64,000 nucleotides of DNA. Origin: Symbiodinium natans (lineage: Eukaryota; Sar; Dinophyceae; Suessiales; Symbiodiniaceae). Below the pieces are notes generated by a model, which worked only from the letters and a program-made list of their open reading frames with translations, did no database searches and had not been told where the DNA came from. This document shows, piece after piece, positions 1 to 11,099 of the stretch (position 1 is the first letter of the stretch; each line of letters begins with the position of its first letter). The stretch lies in NCBI GenBank assembly GCA_905221605.1, contig CAJNDS010002799.1, positions 122,001 through 186,000 on the forward strand, written 5' to 3'. Position numbers and translations under genes: made by a program.

Positions 1-2400
1 GCTCGTGGGGAGCTGTGCAGCAGATGTACTAGCTGAGTACTAGCCATGTACTAGCCATGTACTGGAACTGAGCGAGGGTGGCTCAGGCACTCGCTGGTTG
101 AGCAGCAACGGCTGCAACTGCTCCAGACCGAGAACCAGCTGCGACTACGCGGTATCGAGGACAAAGACACAGCTTTGTCATTGGCTTTCCTGCTTCTGTC
201 TATTTTCAGCAGGACGTGGACCTCCAGGTCACTGCGCAGGCTCTGGCGATATCTGCTGAGCTAGAGGCATCCTTTGCACCCTCTTTGGCTTTTTGGGGCA
301 AGAGTTTTTGTCAGGCACACTTTGATGCTCCGGGTGTGACCGACCAGCTCCAGTCTGAACTCCTGGAGTACGCACTTGCAACATCTTCCAATGTCACGCG
401 TGCTTTCGCAATGCCTGGAGAATTGACTTGCTGAAGAGGTCGGTGCATTTTCCCATGGCTGAGGCCCATGGGGCATGAGCTGTTGCATAAGCTTTGAGAG
501 AGCATGAAAGATGGCTTCGCTTGCGTTGCCACTGACCTTCCAGCACAACTTCTGGCGAGTGTTCTCAAGGCACTGCCTGACCCTCACGGAGGTTGGCGTC
601 AGGAGCTTAGGGGAGCGTCTGTAGAAAAAGAAAACGTCATCATTCATGCTCCTTGCGGGTGCTTGGGGCTCTCCGGGTTTCTTCAACCCTGCCAAGGCTA
701 CTAAGGGCTTCCTCTGCAGCATTTCAATAGAGTTGTCACTTGTTCTTGTCTCCGCGGTGCACCGCAGGAGATCTGTTGTGACCAAGGTGAATCACCAGAG
801 TTGAAGGCTTCGAGAACTCCAGAGGCACTTGTGGAGCTGAAAGTTGCATTTGCAGCTCTGTCTTTCTCCATTCCGCAGATCTCTCTCTCTGCAGGCCTTG
901 TAGGTGTTTCAGCGAACGCTCCTGTCACAAGGTCGGTGTGGCAGGACCTCTTTTGCAGAAGAGACCTCCCGTGCAACACTTACGCATGCAATGCAGGAAA
1001 GTTGATGGGCAAGTTCGTCATATATTGTGAGTTAGATGGTCACTGACACACTGAGCAGAAGCACGAGGCCACGCCCTGCAGGGCCGGTGGTCGGCTGACA
1101 GGCCGACCTGCTGAATGCAAGGTGCCGTGGATCTTTGGTGGATTGACGCTGCCTTGCAGGGGGCTATGGGCTCGAAGTTCGCTCACAGCCAAGCTCTTAT
1201 TCGATTCTAGTCTAGTGTGTTTCCGCAGCATGATGAGCAACTACTCCAGTGCCGCTCGAGCGATGCTACTGAAACTTCCTCTGTCCGCCTCCCCTATCTG
1301 CAGGGCCTCATCATTATGCCTCTGCTAAGAGCAGAGCAGCTGCAACAGACCTACTGTAGCCATGTATGACTTTGCAGGAGCACAACCGCCGTTAGGTTAT
1401 CCCGTGCAGAGAGGTCTGTGACAGGCCATGTGCCGCAAAATTTCTATCGTTTTGAGACGGATGGCAGACAATCTTCCGACACCGCACATGCCCAGTAAGA
1501 TCTGTAAGATGCCCTCCTCTCAGGATTTGTTGCGGCAGAAAGCGGATAGGAGCGGCTGAGGGCCCTGGGCCAGCCGGTAGATCTGAGACGTGCCGAGGCT
1601 CCAGCGCATGCGGCAGGAGAATGGCGCCATGCAGACGTACATCACGCAAAGCGCCGCCTTCTTGCAGCAGGCGCTGGCCTCGGCGCAAGATGGCGCAAGT
1701 ACGTCGCATGCATCGATGTGCAATAGCAAGGCACAGGGGGCCGCCGCACCGGCTCCGGCAACTTGGGCACAAAGGGAAGTTAGGAGAAGTTAGTGGAAGT
1801 GAGGGGAAGTTGCAAGCCTTGTATGCTACTGTTGCAGCAATGTGTCGGAACCCTGAGGCTCGCCGAGTCCTGAGCTTGGGCACCACATCGCTGGGGCCTC
1901 ACGAAACCACACGTCACTGCCCTTCACTTGTAGCACTGATTCGTTCTGAGATGTGAACCTGAATCCTTGCTGTTTCCTTTCTTAAAGAAGGAGAGAGCGA
2001 AGGATGCGTGGCCCGCCTCGGTTGCCTCGGTGGATTAAGCCGCCCTCAAGGTTACCCGGGCACCAAGCGGCCCACATCCCCCAAACCTGCCGCAGACCCC
2101 CACGATCGTCGTGTCATCGTGCAAAAGGGTGTGGGCTGAGCATGTCGCTGCAGTGTATTATACATGCGGATGTCCAGAGGGCAAGGTGCGAGGAAAGTTA
2201 TTGCGGCCGGCTTTCCCGTCGTGATTTGTGTTTCGAATGGTAGAGGCGTGAGTGCGCGCGCTTCATCACATGAATATGCACCTCTAGAAATCTCTCTCTC
2301 TGTCTTTTTTCAAAGCGCGCGCCCAAGGTCAGATACCCCGCTGGAGGACAGCAGCAGTGCAAGTCCTGTTTGCTGTGGCCATCTGCCGTTGCCGCTGTGA
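1..2400. other. Unassigned stretch with exon-like fragments
   Basis: No protein family is recognised here. Two + strand fragments look like exons. At 213-434 a polypyrimidine run ending in CAG is followed by an open frame beginning DVDLQVTAQALAISAELEA, helical in character. At 1575-1700 an open frame contains RLQRMRQENGAMQTYITQ followed by an alanine/glutamine-rich helix and a GTACGT that could be a donor. A short repeat of TACTAGCCATG units occurs near 25-65. Other open frames are short and overlap on both strands, so no gene is called. Coding status of the two fragments is an inference from composition and splice context only. Confidence 0.35.
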
Positions 2401-3461
2401 TGCTTTCTCCAACGGTTTCATTTCAGGACCTATCCAGTCAAACATCTTCGGGTGAGACCTAATTTGACAGGGTTGCTAATTCTATGTCAATTCGCTTAGT
2501 GTAGAGTAGAGTAGGTTGTATTCGGGCCTTCAGGCTGGTATCGTCCAGGAGCCCTGTACCATAGCAAATGTTGGCATCTGCCTTTGTGAGGGCAAGTGCC
2601 CAACTAGAGGCCTGCCAAAGAGCGGTGATTATTCTGCCACAAGACAAGCTACATCGTTCTGACGTCAGGATTACTAGAAAAGATTCAGGGGCAAGCTCAG
2701 GCTCCAAGTGGCAGTAACATCCAGGAACCCGCAGGCTGTTGTCTCACAAGATTCGTGATCGCAGGCCGGTCATGAGAACTTCTGAAGCACTCAGGCTCCA
2801 GATCCTTGCAAATTAAAAAACCACCTCTGGGTTATGTTGCGCAGAACCCATTGATTCTCCGAGGTTCATCAGCCATCGCAGTAAAGTCATTTCGACTGTT
2901 TTGGACTGCATGTTGCACTCTCCCTCATACTAGTAGGAGGGACATGGCTCTTTTGGCTCGGAGCTCGATCTGTTGCAATGGATCATGATGTTCTCACTGG
3001 TGGGTATCACTTGTCACTTGCTGGTTCGGAGTAGAGGTTTACAAGCTGCATCAACATCAGGACATTGGTGAGCCTAACGGACTACCAGCACTAAGCACTG
3101 CTGCAGCATGTGTCTGCCTCTGCAGTTTCTCAATGCGTATGAGTTGGTTCCCGGCCCAGGCATTGCCAACACTTGCAAAGCTGTTGCATCTGTTGCCAAT
3201 GCCTCCTGGACTTCACCTCATTCAAGTGCAGGAGCATGGCCAACTGCGGGCAGTGTTGCCTGCGACTGGCCTCCGGTGCAATCATCCTCCTCGTGGCATG
3301 TCTGATAGGCTTGTCCCGACAGTGTGTGCGAGTTGAACGAGGGCAACAGTCATGTCCAGCGAGGATCAGCCCAACGTGGTACAGCACAAGCAAGTGAACC
3401 TTTCAGGTATCGGAGTGTGCAAGTACAACCCGCAAAGTAGGATGCGATGTTGAAATCTTAC

Positions 3462-3858
3462 CTTCATGCGACCCGGTTGAATAGATTTTATCAACCAAGC
3501 GCTCAAATACTTTTGGGATCTGTGGCTCTAGGCTGAGATTTTCGGGGTCATTGCGGTTGTGCTCGAGTGCCAGCAACGCAGGAATCCTTGTCAGCCTGGG
3601 ATCTACAGAGGCTGCATGGCAGCTGGGGTCCGTTGAGGAGGTGCCAATCTTGACATCTCGCGATTTCAGCAGAGTTGGAAGGTCGAGTCGAGCTTGTGCC
3701 TCATGGCCGTAGCTGAGGATTGCTGTAGCACCGTAGCATTCAGCACTTCTGGGAGCTATTTGGAGGAGGGGGGACATGGGGGGCACTGGCTCTTGCATAG
3801 GCTTCAGTACTTTAAGCGGCTTGAAGGCATATCTTGGCAAGCTCAGCTGAGGTGTCAA
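3462..3858 (-). CDS. Exon of unknown minus-strand gene
   Basis: On the - strand an open frame of about 130 codons ends at a strong donor (GAAG followed by GTAAGATTTC; the GT lies at + positions 3461-3460). The peptide is mixed and charged, with pieces such as ECYGATAILSYGHEAQARL, DVKIGTSSTDPSC and IPKVFERLVDKIYSTGSHE, which reads like real protein. I do not recognise a family. A further open - strand frame at 2459-2707 (with ADANICYGTGLLDDTSLKA) could belong to the same gene, because it lies downstream in the - direction. This is the only place where I trust coding on the - strand; every identified gene is on +. Upstream exons were not resolved. Confidence 0.45.
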
Positions 3859-4595
3859 TCGGATTCTGCAACATCACCTCTCCTCAAAGAGAAATGAGCT
3901 GAAAATGAACGGTGCTGCGAGAAACCACAAAGCGATAGCAAGACCCTGGCACAACTCCTGGAACAACCAGCTGCAAGCGTGACAAATTTCTGGATGTGCG
4001 GTGGCATGCTTGTAATGGAGGTGTGGAACGACCTTGCGGGTTTGGACCTTTCTGCCTATTTCGTGGCCCTTCTGAAGCTCGTCTGCAACACTTGTGCCAG
4101 AGAGAGCAACGCGCCAGAGACTTCGTGAGGCGGATGGATGTCACATGTTAAAAACATAAGTCAGGATGTGGTAAAGCATGATAAAGCAAGTGCAGCCATG
4201 CGGAAGCTATGTATCTACTCGTAATGGCATCAGGATCGGGATCTTGACGACGCTCCCAGCCTTGTTTTGCAACAGGGGGCACTCAGAAAAGGAGGCACCG
4301 CTCGAACCGGATTCGACAGGCCGCTGCACATGTCTGCCATCCAGCCGAGTTATTTCTGAGAATTTCATGAGAGTTCCTCCTGGCGTTGAAGGCAAAGCCA
4401 ATCCTGGCGTGGAAGTACCCAAGGCGCCGGCGCCCCCAGCGCCGGCGCCGAAGCCGAAGCCGAAGCCAAAGCCGCTCAGTCCCAGGAGGGGCCAAATCCA
4501 TAACTCATCACATCATTGTAAACGCTTGCGCGCGCCGCCTCGGCAGCCGGGCCGGCCCCAGGACAGGAAAGGAGGAAAGAGGGTTTCGCAAAAAA

Positions 4596-4676
4596 AGGGG
4601 AGGAAGGGCAGGGGGAAGGGGGAGGGGGGAGGGGGGAGGGGGGGGAGGGGGGAGGGGGGAGGGGGGGAGGGGGGCT
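4596..4676. repeat. G-rich purine tract
   Basis: About 80 bases of almost pure G with single or paired A, made of runs of 5-7 G. It sits inside a 280-codon open frame (4178-5020) that I reject as a gene because its length comes from the low-complexity tract. Such tracts can form quadruplexes; here it lies just upstream of the J-domain gene. Confidence 0.85.
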
Positions 4677-4825
4677 TGTTCCAGACGCTTCTCGGCAGGA
4701 AGCCGAGGCGAATAGTCACATGTCAGGGTTTAGGGCTCAGAGCTTCTCCCTCACAGTTTCCCCCCTTGGTCTCAGAGTGCCGATGTTTTTGCAAGGAGCC
4801 AGGCAAAGGAGCTGGTGGGCTCTCG

Positions 4826-5881
4826 CATGAGCCCGGAGCAGGCGCTCCAATTCCTCACTTTTGTGCCACCTTTTGTGCCACCTTTTTTGCCACCTTGTGG
4901 CTGGTGCTTCGCGGATCGTCCTCGCGAGGCCCAGAAGGCCGCGGAGAAGATCCTTTCCCTGAGGTCCTACGTGGAGCGCACAGACCCGCGGCTCGGCGAA
5001 GACCTGTAGATGGCATATGATTGCATTATTTGTTCTGTCCGCTTTGTTGATGGCTGTGGCAGTGATGGCACGTAAAAGTCACGGTCTGTCAGGATCAACT
5101 TGGATGAGATGTGGGCCTTCTTTGATATGCCTGCGCCAACGAGTAGCAGATCCATGGATCCATCGGATCCGATCATGCAGACTTTGAAGGGCAAGCTCAA
5201 CCGACAACGGCTGCTCTTTCACCCCGATAAGAACGGCCACCCTGAGGCAGGCGAAAACGGGATTCAAAAATGAGCCGTGCAGGCATTGGGCCAATCTTGA
5301 GCCTGCATCCGTCGGCTCTTTCCTCAGGCCGAGAAGACCTTCAAGTTCCTGGAGGTCTGCCATCAAAAGTTGATGCGCGCATACACGCGTCAGGGGGAGT
5401 CGGTCCATCAAAGAACACGGCGAGAGGAGGAGGAGCTGAAGAAGGAGAGTGTCAGCCAATGTCAGGGGTGGGAATGTAAGTGGCGATTGGTGTATGCAAT
5501 TTTCATGCGGCTTTGAAAGGGCGTGATCTCATGTGATCTCTTGTGTTTCAGAAGATGGATTCGAGCTTGCACCTGGTTGAGTTGCCTGCTTGTGAGGAGC
5601 AGGAGCGTCGTCAGAAACAGGAGGAGGAGCGGCGCGCGCAGATGGCTGGGGCCTGTGTGAGTCTGCACCAATCAGTTCGCAGATAAGTATGGTCATGCGG
5701 TCATGCATTGTTCAGGCTCTGTATCTCTAAAATCTCCACCCATGGCCATCTCCGCCCATGTTGGTCCTGTCGCAAGTTGAAGGCCTTGATTGAGAAAGAA
5801 GAGGAGGAGAGGGTTCGCAGGGCTGAAAGGCAACAACAGCGCCTGGAGGCGATGCTTCAAGCGAAGCAGCTTCTTGCCTGA
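4826..5881 (+). CDS. J-domain (DnaJ-like) co-chaperone
   Basis: Exons inferred at about 4930-5005, 5093-5246, 5328-5450, 5552-5650 and 5783-5881. The J-domain signature HPD is at 5220-5228 in RQRLLFHPDKNGHPEA, continuing across an intron into EKTFKFLEVCHQKLM, the usual helix III position. HPD is the motif by which J proteins stimulate Hsp70 ATPase. Upstream the frame reads EAQKAAEKILSLRSYVERTD; downstream it becomes a long charged coiled coil (RRQKQEEERRAQ, then LIEKEEEERVRRAERQQQR). Introns start with GT (5006), GC (5247), GT (5451) and GC (5651); the last repeats GCCT at both ends. ATG at 4827 opens MSPEQALQFLTF and may be the start, with a 12-bp TTTTGTGCCACC repeat between. The TGA at 5879 may be skipped by a GC donor at 5877, so the protein could be longer. 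The J-domain call is firm, the ends are not. Confidence 0.8.
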
Positions 5882-6117
5882 ACTCCATAAATAGAGGATA
5901 GACAGATTTGAAAAGGGAGCTTGAGCAGCATTCAGCAGCAAGAAGCAGACACGGAAGCGCTTACGCTGAAAGATGGTGCCCTGGCGTACGGGATTCTTGG
6001 AGCCCAAGGTCAGCGTTCGAGGCCAAGTGCAACAACAGCCAGCCTTCCGGCTGCATCCGGCTGCGAGTGGCCGGGGGGTGAGAGTGGCGTAGGCCCAACA
6101 GCCCAACAGCTCACACA

Positions 6118-6192
6118 ACATGCAATGCCATGCAATGCCATGCAATGCCAATGCCATGCAATGCCATGCAATGCCATGCAATGCCATGCAAT
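6118..6192. repeat. 10-bp tandem repeat (ATGCCATGCA)
   Basis: About seven copies of a 10-base unit, one of them interrupted by an extra ATGCCA. It lies between exon-like sequences, so probably in an intron. Confidence 0.95.
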
Positions 6193-6376
6193 GGCCCCTC
6201 TTTTAACCCGAGGATCCTTCCACGCACGTGTTCGAATGAGCTGCCCGTCACGGGGATCTTTGCGAATACGTGTGTGCTCTCCAAAAGCCTTGTGGGCAGA
6301 CAGGCCGATGCAAAGACACTCGCATGAGGTTTAGGATAGCTTAAGATTGTCGCTCCAAGAATGTCCCTCCAAGCAG

Positions 6377-7380
6377 GAGGATGCGGAAGAGCCGACGGCT
6401 GCCATCGGCAGGCTCAAGGTCTGTCTGCAGCGCGCTCGTGACCTACCCGTGCCAGAGCTACTAGGCTGACAAATGCTGACGAGCAGTGCTTCCACGATCT
6501 TCGTTTACACTCCAGCAGAGCTTGCCAGAGTACGGCGCCGCTCGAAACCCGAGCTGAACATGACTTGGTTGACTTGATGCCTTTGTGACAAGGTACTTTC
6601 TTTCTGGCTTCAACTTTGCAGAAGTGAGCCTCAGTTGCACCAAGAGAGCTTTGCTTTGGTTCAAGTACAATTTTTCCCTTGCCTGCGGGCATAAGACTCG
6701 TAAGGCGAGTTGGGGAGCAGAGCTTTCAGTCACCCAAAGTTGCGGGAGAAAATCCTGTGTGGGACTGCAGCTTCAGCTATGATGTGCACCGGGTGGACAC
6801 GGTGCTGAAGGCACCTCGGATGGGCTTTAGCGGGGTTTGGGGGCAGTCTTTAAAGGAGACCGTGTGGCACTGGCACAAATTTCTGTCTTGATTTGACAAG
6901 AAGAGAGTGGCTTGGAATGGCAGAAGCCTCCTCAAAACTCTGAGGTCAGCATCTTTCGTGAGGGCTGGTTTCAGGACAATTTTCTCGGGAAGCTGGAGAT
7001 CCCGTTCCTGGACATTGAGGAGTGGTCGGGGCATCCGATCGGGCGGCTCCTCGAGCCGGAAGACGACGTGGGCGACTCGTGCATGCTTCTGGAGCTCTGT
7101 GCTTCTTTCGAGTGGTTCTGACATGTTCTGACATGTTCTGACACGTTCTGACATGTTCTGATCCCTCTACAAAAATTGTGGGTTGTCGTTCTCCACGGTC
7201 TTTCTGGCCTCCAATTTCAGAGACGTGTTGCCTGGGACAGACTTTCAGCATGGGCCGTGGGGTGAAAATCACCCCGGCAGCGGCAGATGCAGGCTTGTCG
7301 GCATGTCTGAGGAGCCGGACAAGGCTTCATTGGGCCTGTTGGCCTGCGGCAGTGCAGTCGCAGATTGCGATCAGCTGTAG
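6377..7380 (+). CDS. C2-domain protein
   Basis: Three exons together spell a C2 domain. 6377 to about 6460 holds the first strand (GRLKVCLQRARDLPVPEL). About 6721-6810 holds KVAGENPVWDCSFSYDV, the NPVW turn of C2 domains. 6945 to about 7100 holds VSIFREGWFQDNFLGKLEIP then FLDIEEW and DSCMLLELC, the conserved DxFLG strand and last strand. The join VLK to VSIF across the GC-donor intron 6811-6944 is in frame. C2 domains bind phospholipid, often through Ca2+; the DNFLG aspartate is present, but the other calcium loop residues were not all located. A further exon-like frame at 7221-7377 (DVLPGTDFQHGPWGENHP) may be its C-terminal part. It follows the J-domain gene on the same strand and an intermediate exon (6203-6320, NELPVTGIFANTCVLSKS) could link them, so a single J-C2 protein is possible. 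Confidence 0.75.
7112..7162. repeat. 10-bp tandem repeat (GTTCTGACAT)
   Basis: Five near-perfect copies directly behind the last clear C2 exon. The in-frame TGA of that exon lies inside the first copy, so the array may be intronic or 3' untranslated. Confidence 0.95.
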
Positions 7381-7583
7381 CTACTCCGAATGGAGAGCAT
7401 AGCTGACTTCGACAGTTTCCTGCTACAGAGCTGTGGCAGCACAAAAAAGCCACTCACAGGTTTGTTGTGCTTATGCTGGGCATCGACAAGGGGTGGTACC
7501 CAAGGCGGAATGTTCAAACGTAACTGGAAAGGTTTTAGGACGTACCTTGGCCCTGCATAAAAGGGAGACTTCGCAGGTGTGCA

Positions 7584-7746
7584 GATGGCAGGGAAATGGC
7601 AAGGAAGTGGCAGGGAAGTGGCGGGGAAGTGGCAAGGAAGTGGCAGGGAAGTGGCAAGGAAGTGGCAGGGAAGTGGCAGGGAAGTGGCAGGGAAGTGGCA
7701 GGGAAGTGGCAGGGAAGTGGCAGGGAAGTGGCAGGGAAGCGGCATG
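7584..7746. repeat. 11-bp tandem repeat (AAGTGGCAGGG)
   Basis: About 14 copies with few substitutions (AGGG or AAGG variants). Open frames through it on both strands are artefacts of the repeat. The rest of 7400-8700 shows no gene-like exon that I can support; it also holds a short GA-rich run near 8076-8105. Confidence 0.95.
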
Positions 7747-8624
7747 GTTGGAATGCGGATGCAGACTACGCGATTCTCCTCATCCTGCTCCCCAGAGCTG
7801 GCATAGAGTCTCAGAGGCCACAGAACCACAACCCATGGACAAGCACCAAGGGGGCTGCAGATTCCTAGGGCCGTAGGGTCATTGTAGTATTCTCAGCAGC
7901 ATGAGTTCAACATCGCATCAGCAAAACTGGACAGCCACGCAGATAGCCACACAGACTACACTTTTAGTACTTTAGATGCAACAGACCCTGGCTGCTGCCC
8001 ATGACACTGAGGCGTGAGACTTTGCTGTTTTTTGGACAAGCTGAGAATTCTTAATCGCTCTTCTCCCTTGCAGGGAGGAAGAGAGAGAGGGAGAGAGAGA
8101 GAGGGCGCGCTGAGTGCGCAGGGGGTCACGCCTACGCCCCCAGAAAGAAAGAAAGAGCGAACGAGAGAAGCAAGCCTTTTTGGGGCTCCTTCTCGCATGA
8201 AGACTCTCCATGGTCTGCATGGGGGAGTGTCGTTCACAGGCGTAGGAGCAGCTTTTCGGGCTGCCCGGCGTTAGCCAGACTGCCAATGCCACAGTCCTGC
8301 CGATGGGCGTCCTGAACACTTTTGGCTTGTGGTACAGTAGACATGCCATGTATCCTATCCTAAAGCTCCACTTCAATTTGCTGTCCTTGCAAAAGGCTAT
8401 CTGACCACCAGAGTTTTCCTTTGTCTTGCATTTTGCTGAGGTCACTCCGATCACGCACTGAAGAGGACTCTAATGACTCTAATGTGTTGTCGAGACTTGC
8501 TGTCACTGCCCGTCGCATCCAGAGCCCTCTCGAGTCATTCCAGAGGCAGCCCTGGCAACCCAGCGCTCGACTCCTTCCTGCTCGCCAAAAAATGCTCTGG
8601 CCTGCGCTGGGAACCAAGTCTTCC

Positions 8625-8643
8625 GGGGGGGGGGGGGGGGGGG
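8625..8643. repeat. Poly-G run (19)
   Basis: Uninterrupted G homopolymer. A second run of 21 G is at 9606-9626. Long G runs on one strand are unusual outside low-complexity genomes and are error-prone in sequencing, so lengths may be inexact. Confidence 0.95.
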
Positions 8644-8749
8644 CATGGTTCCATGGATGCTGTAAAGCGTGATCAGTTGTAGAAGCTTGTAGGGGTGAAA
8701 GCTGATTAGAGTCAAGTCAAGAAGCGCGGGATGGCTGAGTCAGATGACA

Positions 8750-9950
8750 GAGAGGCCCCCAAGTCGGAAAACCAGTTTAGGGCTTAAGGATTCGGGTTCG
8801 GGTCTTTAGGGTTGGGTTTGTGTTTCTCGGTTCCATGTCTCACGACTTAGGATGGCTCGCCCAAGACCAACAGGAGCATGAACAGCACGAGGACGAGGGA
8901 TCTGGGTCTAAACCTCAGATTCGCGTGCCCCTGTGACCCTAAACTTGCTCCGATGGCCGCAGAATGCCGCAGATGGTCTTCTCAAGCTCAAGTTTTGGCA
9001 GGTTTCTTCCTTCCGAACGATGGGACGCAAAGTGCTGCAGTGACTGCTGGGGAAAGTCACACGTTTACGCTAGTGGGGCTTTCGCTAGAGAGGATGTTTC
9101 CGCAATCCTAACGGTTGATGTGTTATGATGTGGTCTCCTACCTTCTACCATTTGGTGGGGATGAGCTATTGGCAGGACCAGGCACGTCAGCTCCTGCAGC
9201 ACCGTCGATTCCATAAGCAAACCTCAGATTGCTTCGTCAGCTGGGCTCTCAGTTAAGGAATGAGCATTCAGCTGATCAGTTGAACAGCTTTGGCGCACAT
9301 TCCCACCACTTTCCGCCTGTCCCTGCCATCCGCATGAGAGATCATGAGAGGCTCTTCTTTTACAGACACTCACTCCTCCGCCGCACGAGCATCAGAGTTG
9401 GATGCATGAGAGGCTCTTCTGGAGCGGAGAACTTCAATGGCCAGTGCCGGCCACAGCCAGATGCTACAAGTACGCAGCGGCATTCCAACAGCATGCGTTG
9501 GCAAATAGTTTAGTATTCGAAACAACTGTGTGCGCTGCAGAGGTCTGTCAGATGCTAAGCCAGAGGGTGAGAAGAACCAGAAGTCTGCAAACGGCTTGGT
9601 GTGCCGGGGGGGGGGGGGGGGGGGGGAGTCCAAGACAGTGCAAGAGCGCAAGGGGCCTGGGGGGACCGGAAGCTCCAAGGTAGCTTTGATGCTCGCTTCG
9701 TTCTTAGCTGGCTTTGGTGTTTGGTTTCTGTGAAGCTCGTGTGAAAGAATGGCTTCAAGTGCTTGAAGTTGCTTTGTTGGGACTCTTGCGGGCCGTTGGT
9801 GCCATGCGGCACCATGTGCCTTCAGGCCAAGTGCATGCAGGGCAGTCTCAAGCTTCCTGGCACAACCAGCCCTCGCAAAGAGCCGCCCACTCCAGAGGCT
9901 CCGTCGTAACGTCGTAATCATCGTGTAACATGTGTACTCAGATAAGCAAG
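8750..9950 (+). other. Exon-like fragments, unassigned
   Basis: Several short + strand frames have protein-like composition. 9405-9510 contains HERLFWSGELQWPVPATARC. 9541-9680 contains GLSDAKPEGEKNQKSANG and, after a poly-G run, SKTVQERKGPGGTGSS, a hydrophilic probably disordered segment. 8852-8935 can be read as a glutamine/acidic-rich exon. A small duplicated phrase (GAGAGGCTCTTCT) occurs at about 9347 and 9409. No family is recognised and I could not join the pieces into one gene. Confidence 0.35.
8770..8830. repeat. Degenerate telomere-like stretch
   Basis: Contains TTTAGGG units with variants (TTTAGGGCTTAAGG, GGGTTCGGG, TTTAGGGTTGGG). Similar stretches are at 39958-39980, 55560-55595 (complement, CCCTAAA) and 57748-57785. 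TTTAGGG is the plant-type telomere repeat also reported in dinoflagellates. Confidence 0.6.
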
Positions 9951-10299
9951 ACTCTTGTGGCACTCTCTGCCATTGTGCTGGACTGTTGGATGCGGTTTGT
10001 CATGTTAAGATTGCAAGAGAGCAGCTCTGACCGTGGGAAGATGCCTTGAGCCTCGAGCCAAGCATTTTGCCGCAGGCTCGGAGCCCGTTGTCGCCGTTGT
10101 CGACGGCCTCTGGCCTAGCGCGTGGCTCAGAATGAGGCCGCGAGACAGGGCTTAGGGCTTTCTGTGATCGCAAATCCCGAGGTGTTGTCGAAGTCCCCTT
10201 CAAAAAGTGTCCGTCCACGCCTCAGAAGATCCACTCGTAAAACGTGCCGTGCCCCGTTCGCGAGCCATGCGCCCGCTCGCATCATCTTGCATTCTTCAG

Positions 10300-10406
10300 G
10301 TCGTGAATTAGAGACGCAGTCGCCGGCTCACCTGAATGCGAAAGTGCTTGTGCAGATTGTGACCTTGTGCAAACTCGAAGAGCTTGACAGTGAAAAGCTA
10401 CTGCCG
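10300..10406 (+). CDS. Internal exon, unknown protein
   Basis: A clear 107-nt exon bounded by CTTCAG and a GTAAGA donor. In its frame it reads ELETQSPAHLNAKVLVQIV then TLCKLEELDSEKLLP, helical and well behaved. A following piece at about 10439-10555 can be read FKSRLDAGAELWSNLQNTAH and onwards to a GTACAAGG donor, and is probably the next exon. No family is recognised. The 10.1-12.9 kb cluster below probably belongs to the same gene. Confidence 0.5.
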
Positions 10407-11099
10407 GTAAGAGGCCGTTGTTGTTGCCGAATGAGTTCAAGTCGAGGCTGGATGCCGGCGCTGAATTATGGAGCAATTTGCAGAACACGGCGCATGGGTT
10501 TCGAAAACGGTGCAGGTTGTTGCAGAGACAAGGGACGAGCCCCGCGGCGCTGGGAGGTACAAGGCTGTGGTTGCGGATTTAGAGAGCTGTGTTGGCAAGT
10601 GGCAAAGAGCACCACCGCAAAGTCTGGGCAACGGGAAGCAGCGCTGGGTGACTGAAAAGCGCCGGCAGATGCGTGCAACTACGTTTCGGCTACCTTTTGC
10701 TTCGGTTACGTTTCTCCTCGCCCGAAGTGGGGAATGTGAGCTGCAGAAAGCTCCCTGTGCGATAATTGTCTGTGATGGTGTACCAAAGCATCGGAAGGCG
10801 TGGCTTCGATTCTCCAAGTTCTCGGTCGACGACTCCGTCTGGCTACCGAGCTCTTGGTATTGCATGATAAAAACTGTATGGCTGGGCTTGAACCTGGTGC
10901 GCGGGCTCGCTGTTTCTCTCCAATGTGCTCTCAGAGCTGCTGGTGGCATCATGCCCCGCTCTCTCACTCTCAGTCTGGCCTAGTTGAAAACTTGTGCCGA
11001 TGCATATGGCTGCTTATGAGGCTGCCCTCATTTCATCCAGTGCGATGCCAAGTCACTTCTAGAGAACAGGGTGTGGCTTTGTGATGCCATGGGTGTTGC

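Noticed and set aside
2940-2962. Spliced-leader relic (similarity to TTTTGGCTCAAG)
   Set aside because: Only CTTTTGGCTC matches; the rest of the 22-base leader is absent. No better relic was seen elsewhere.
4178-5020. 280-codon open frame with glycine/arginine-rich middle
   Set aside because: Its length depends on an 80-base G/A tract; the J-domain exons use other frames at its 3' end.
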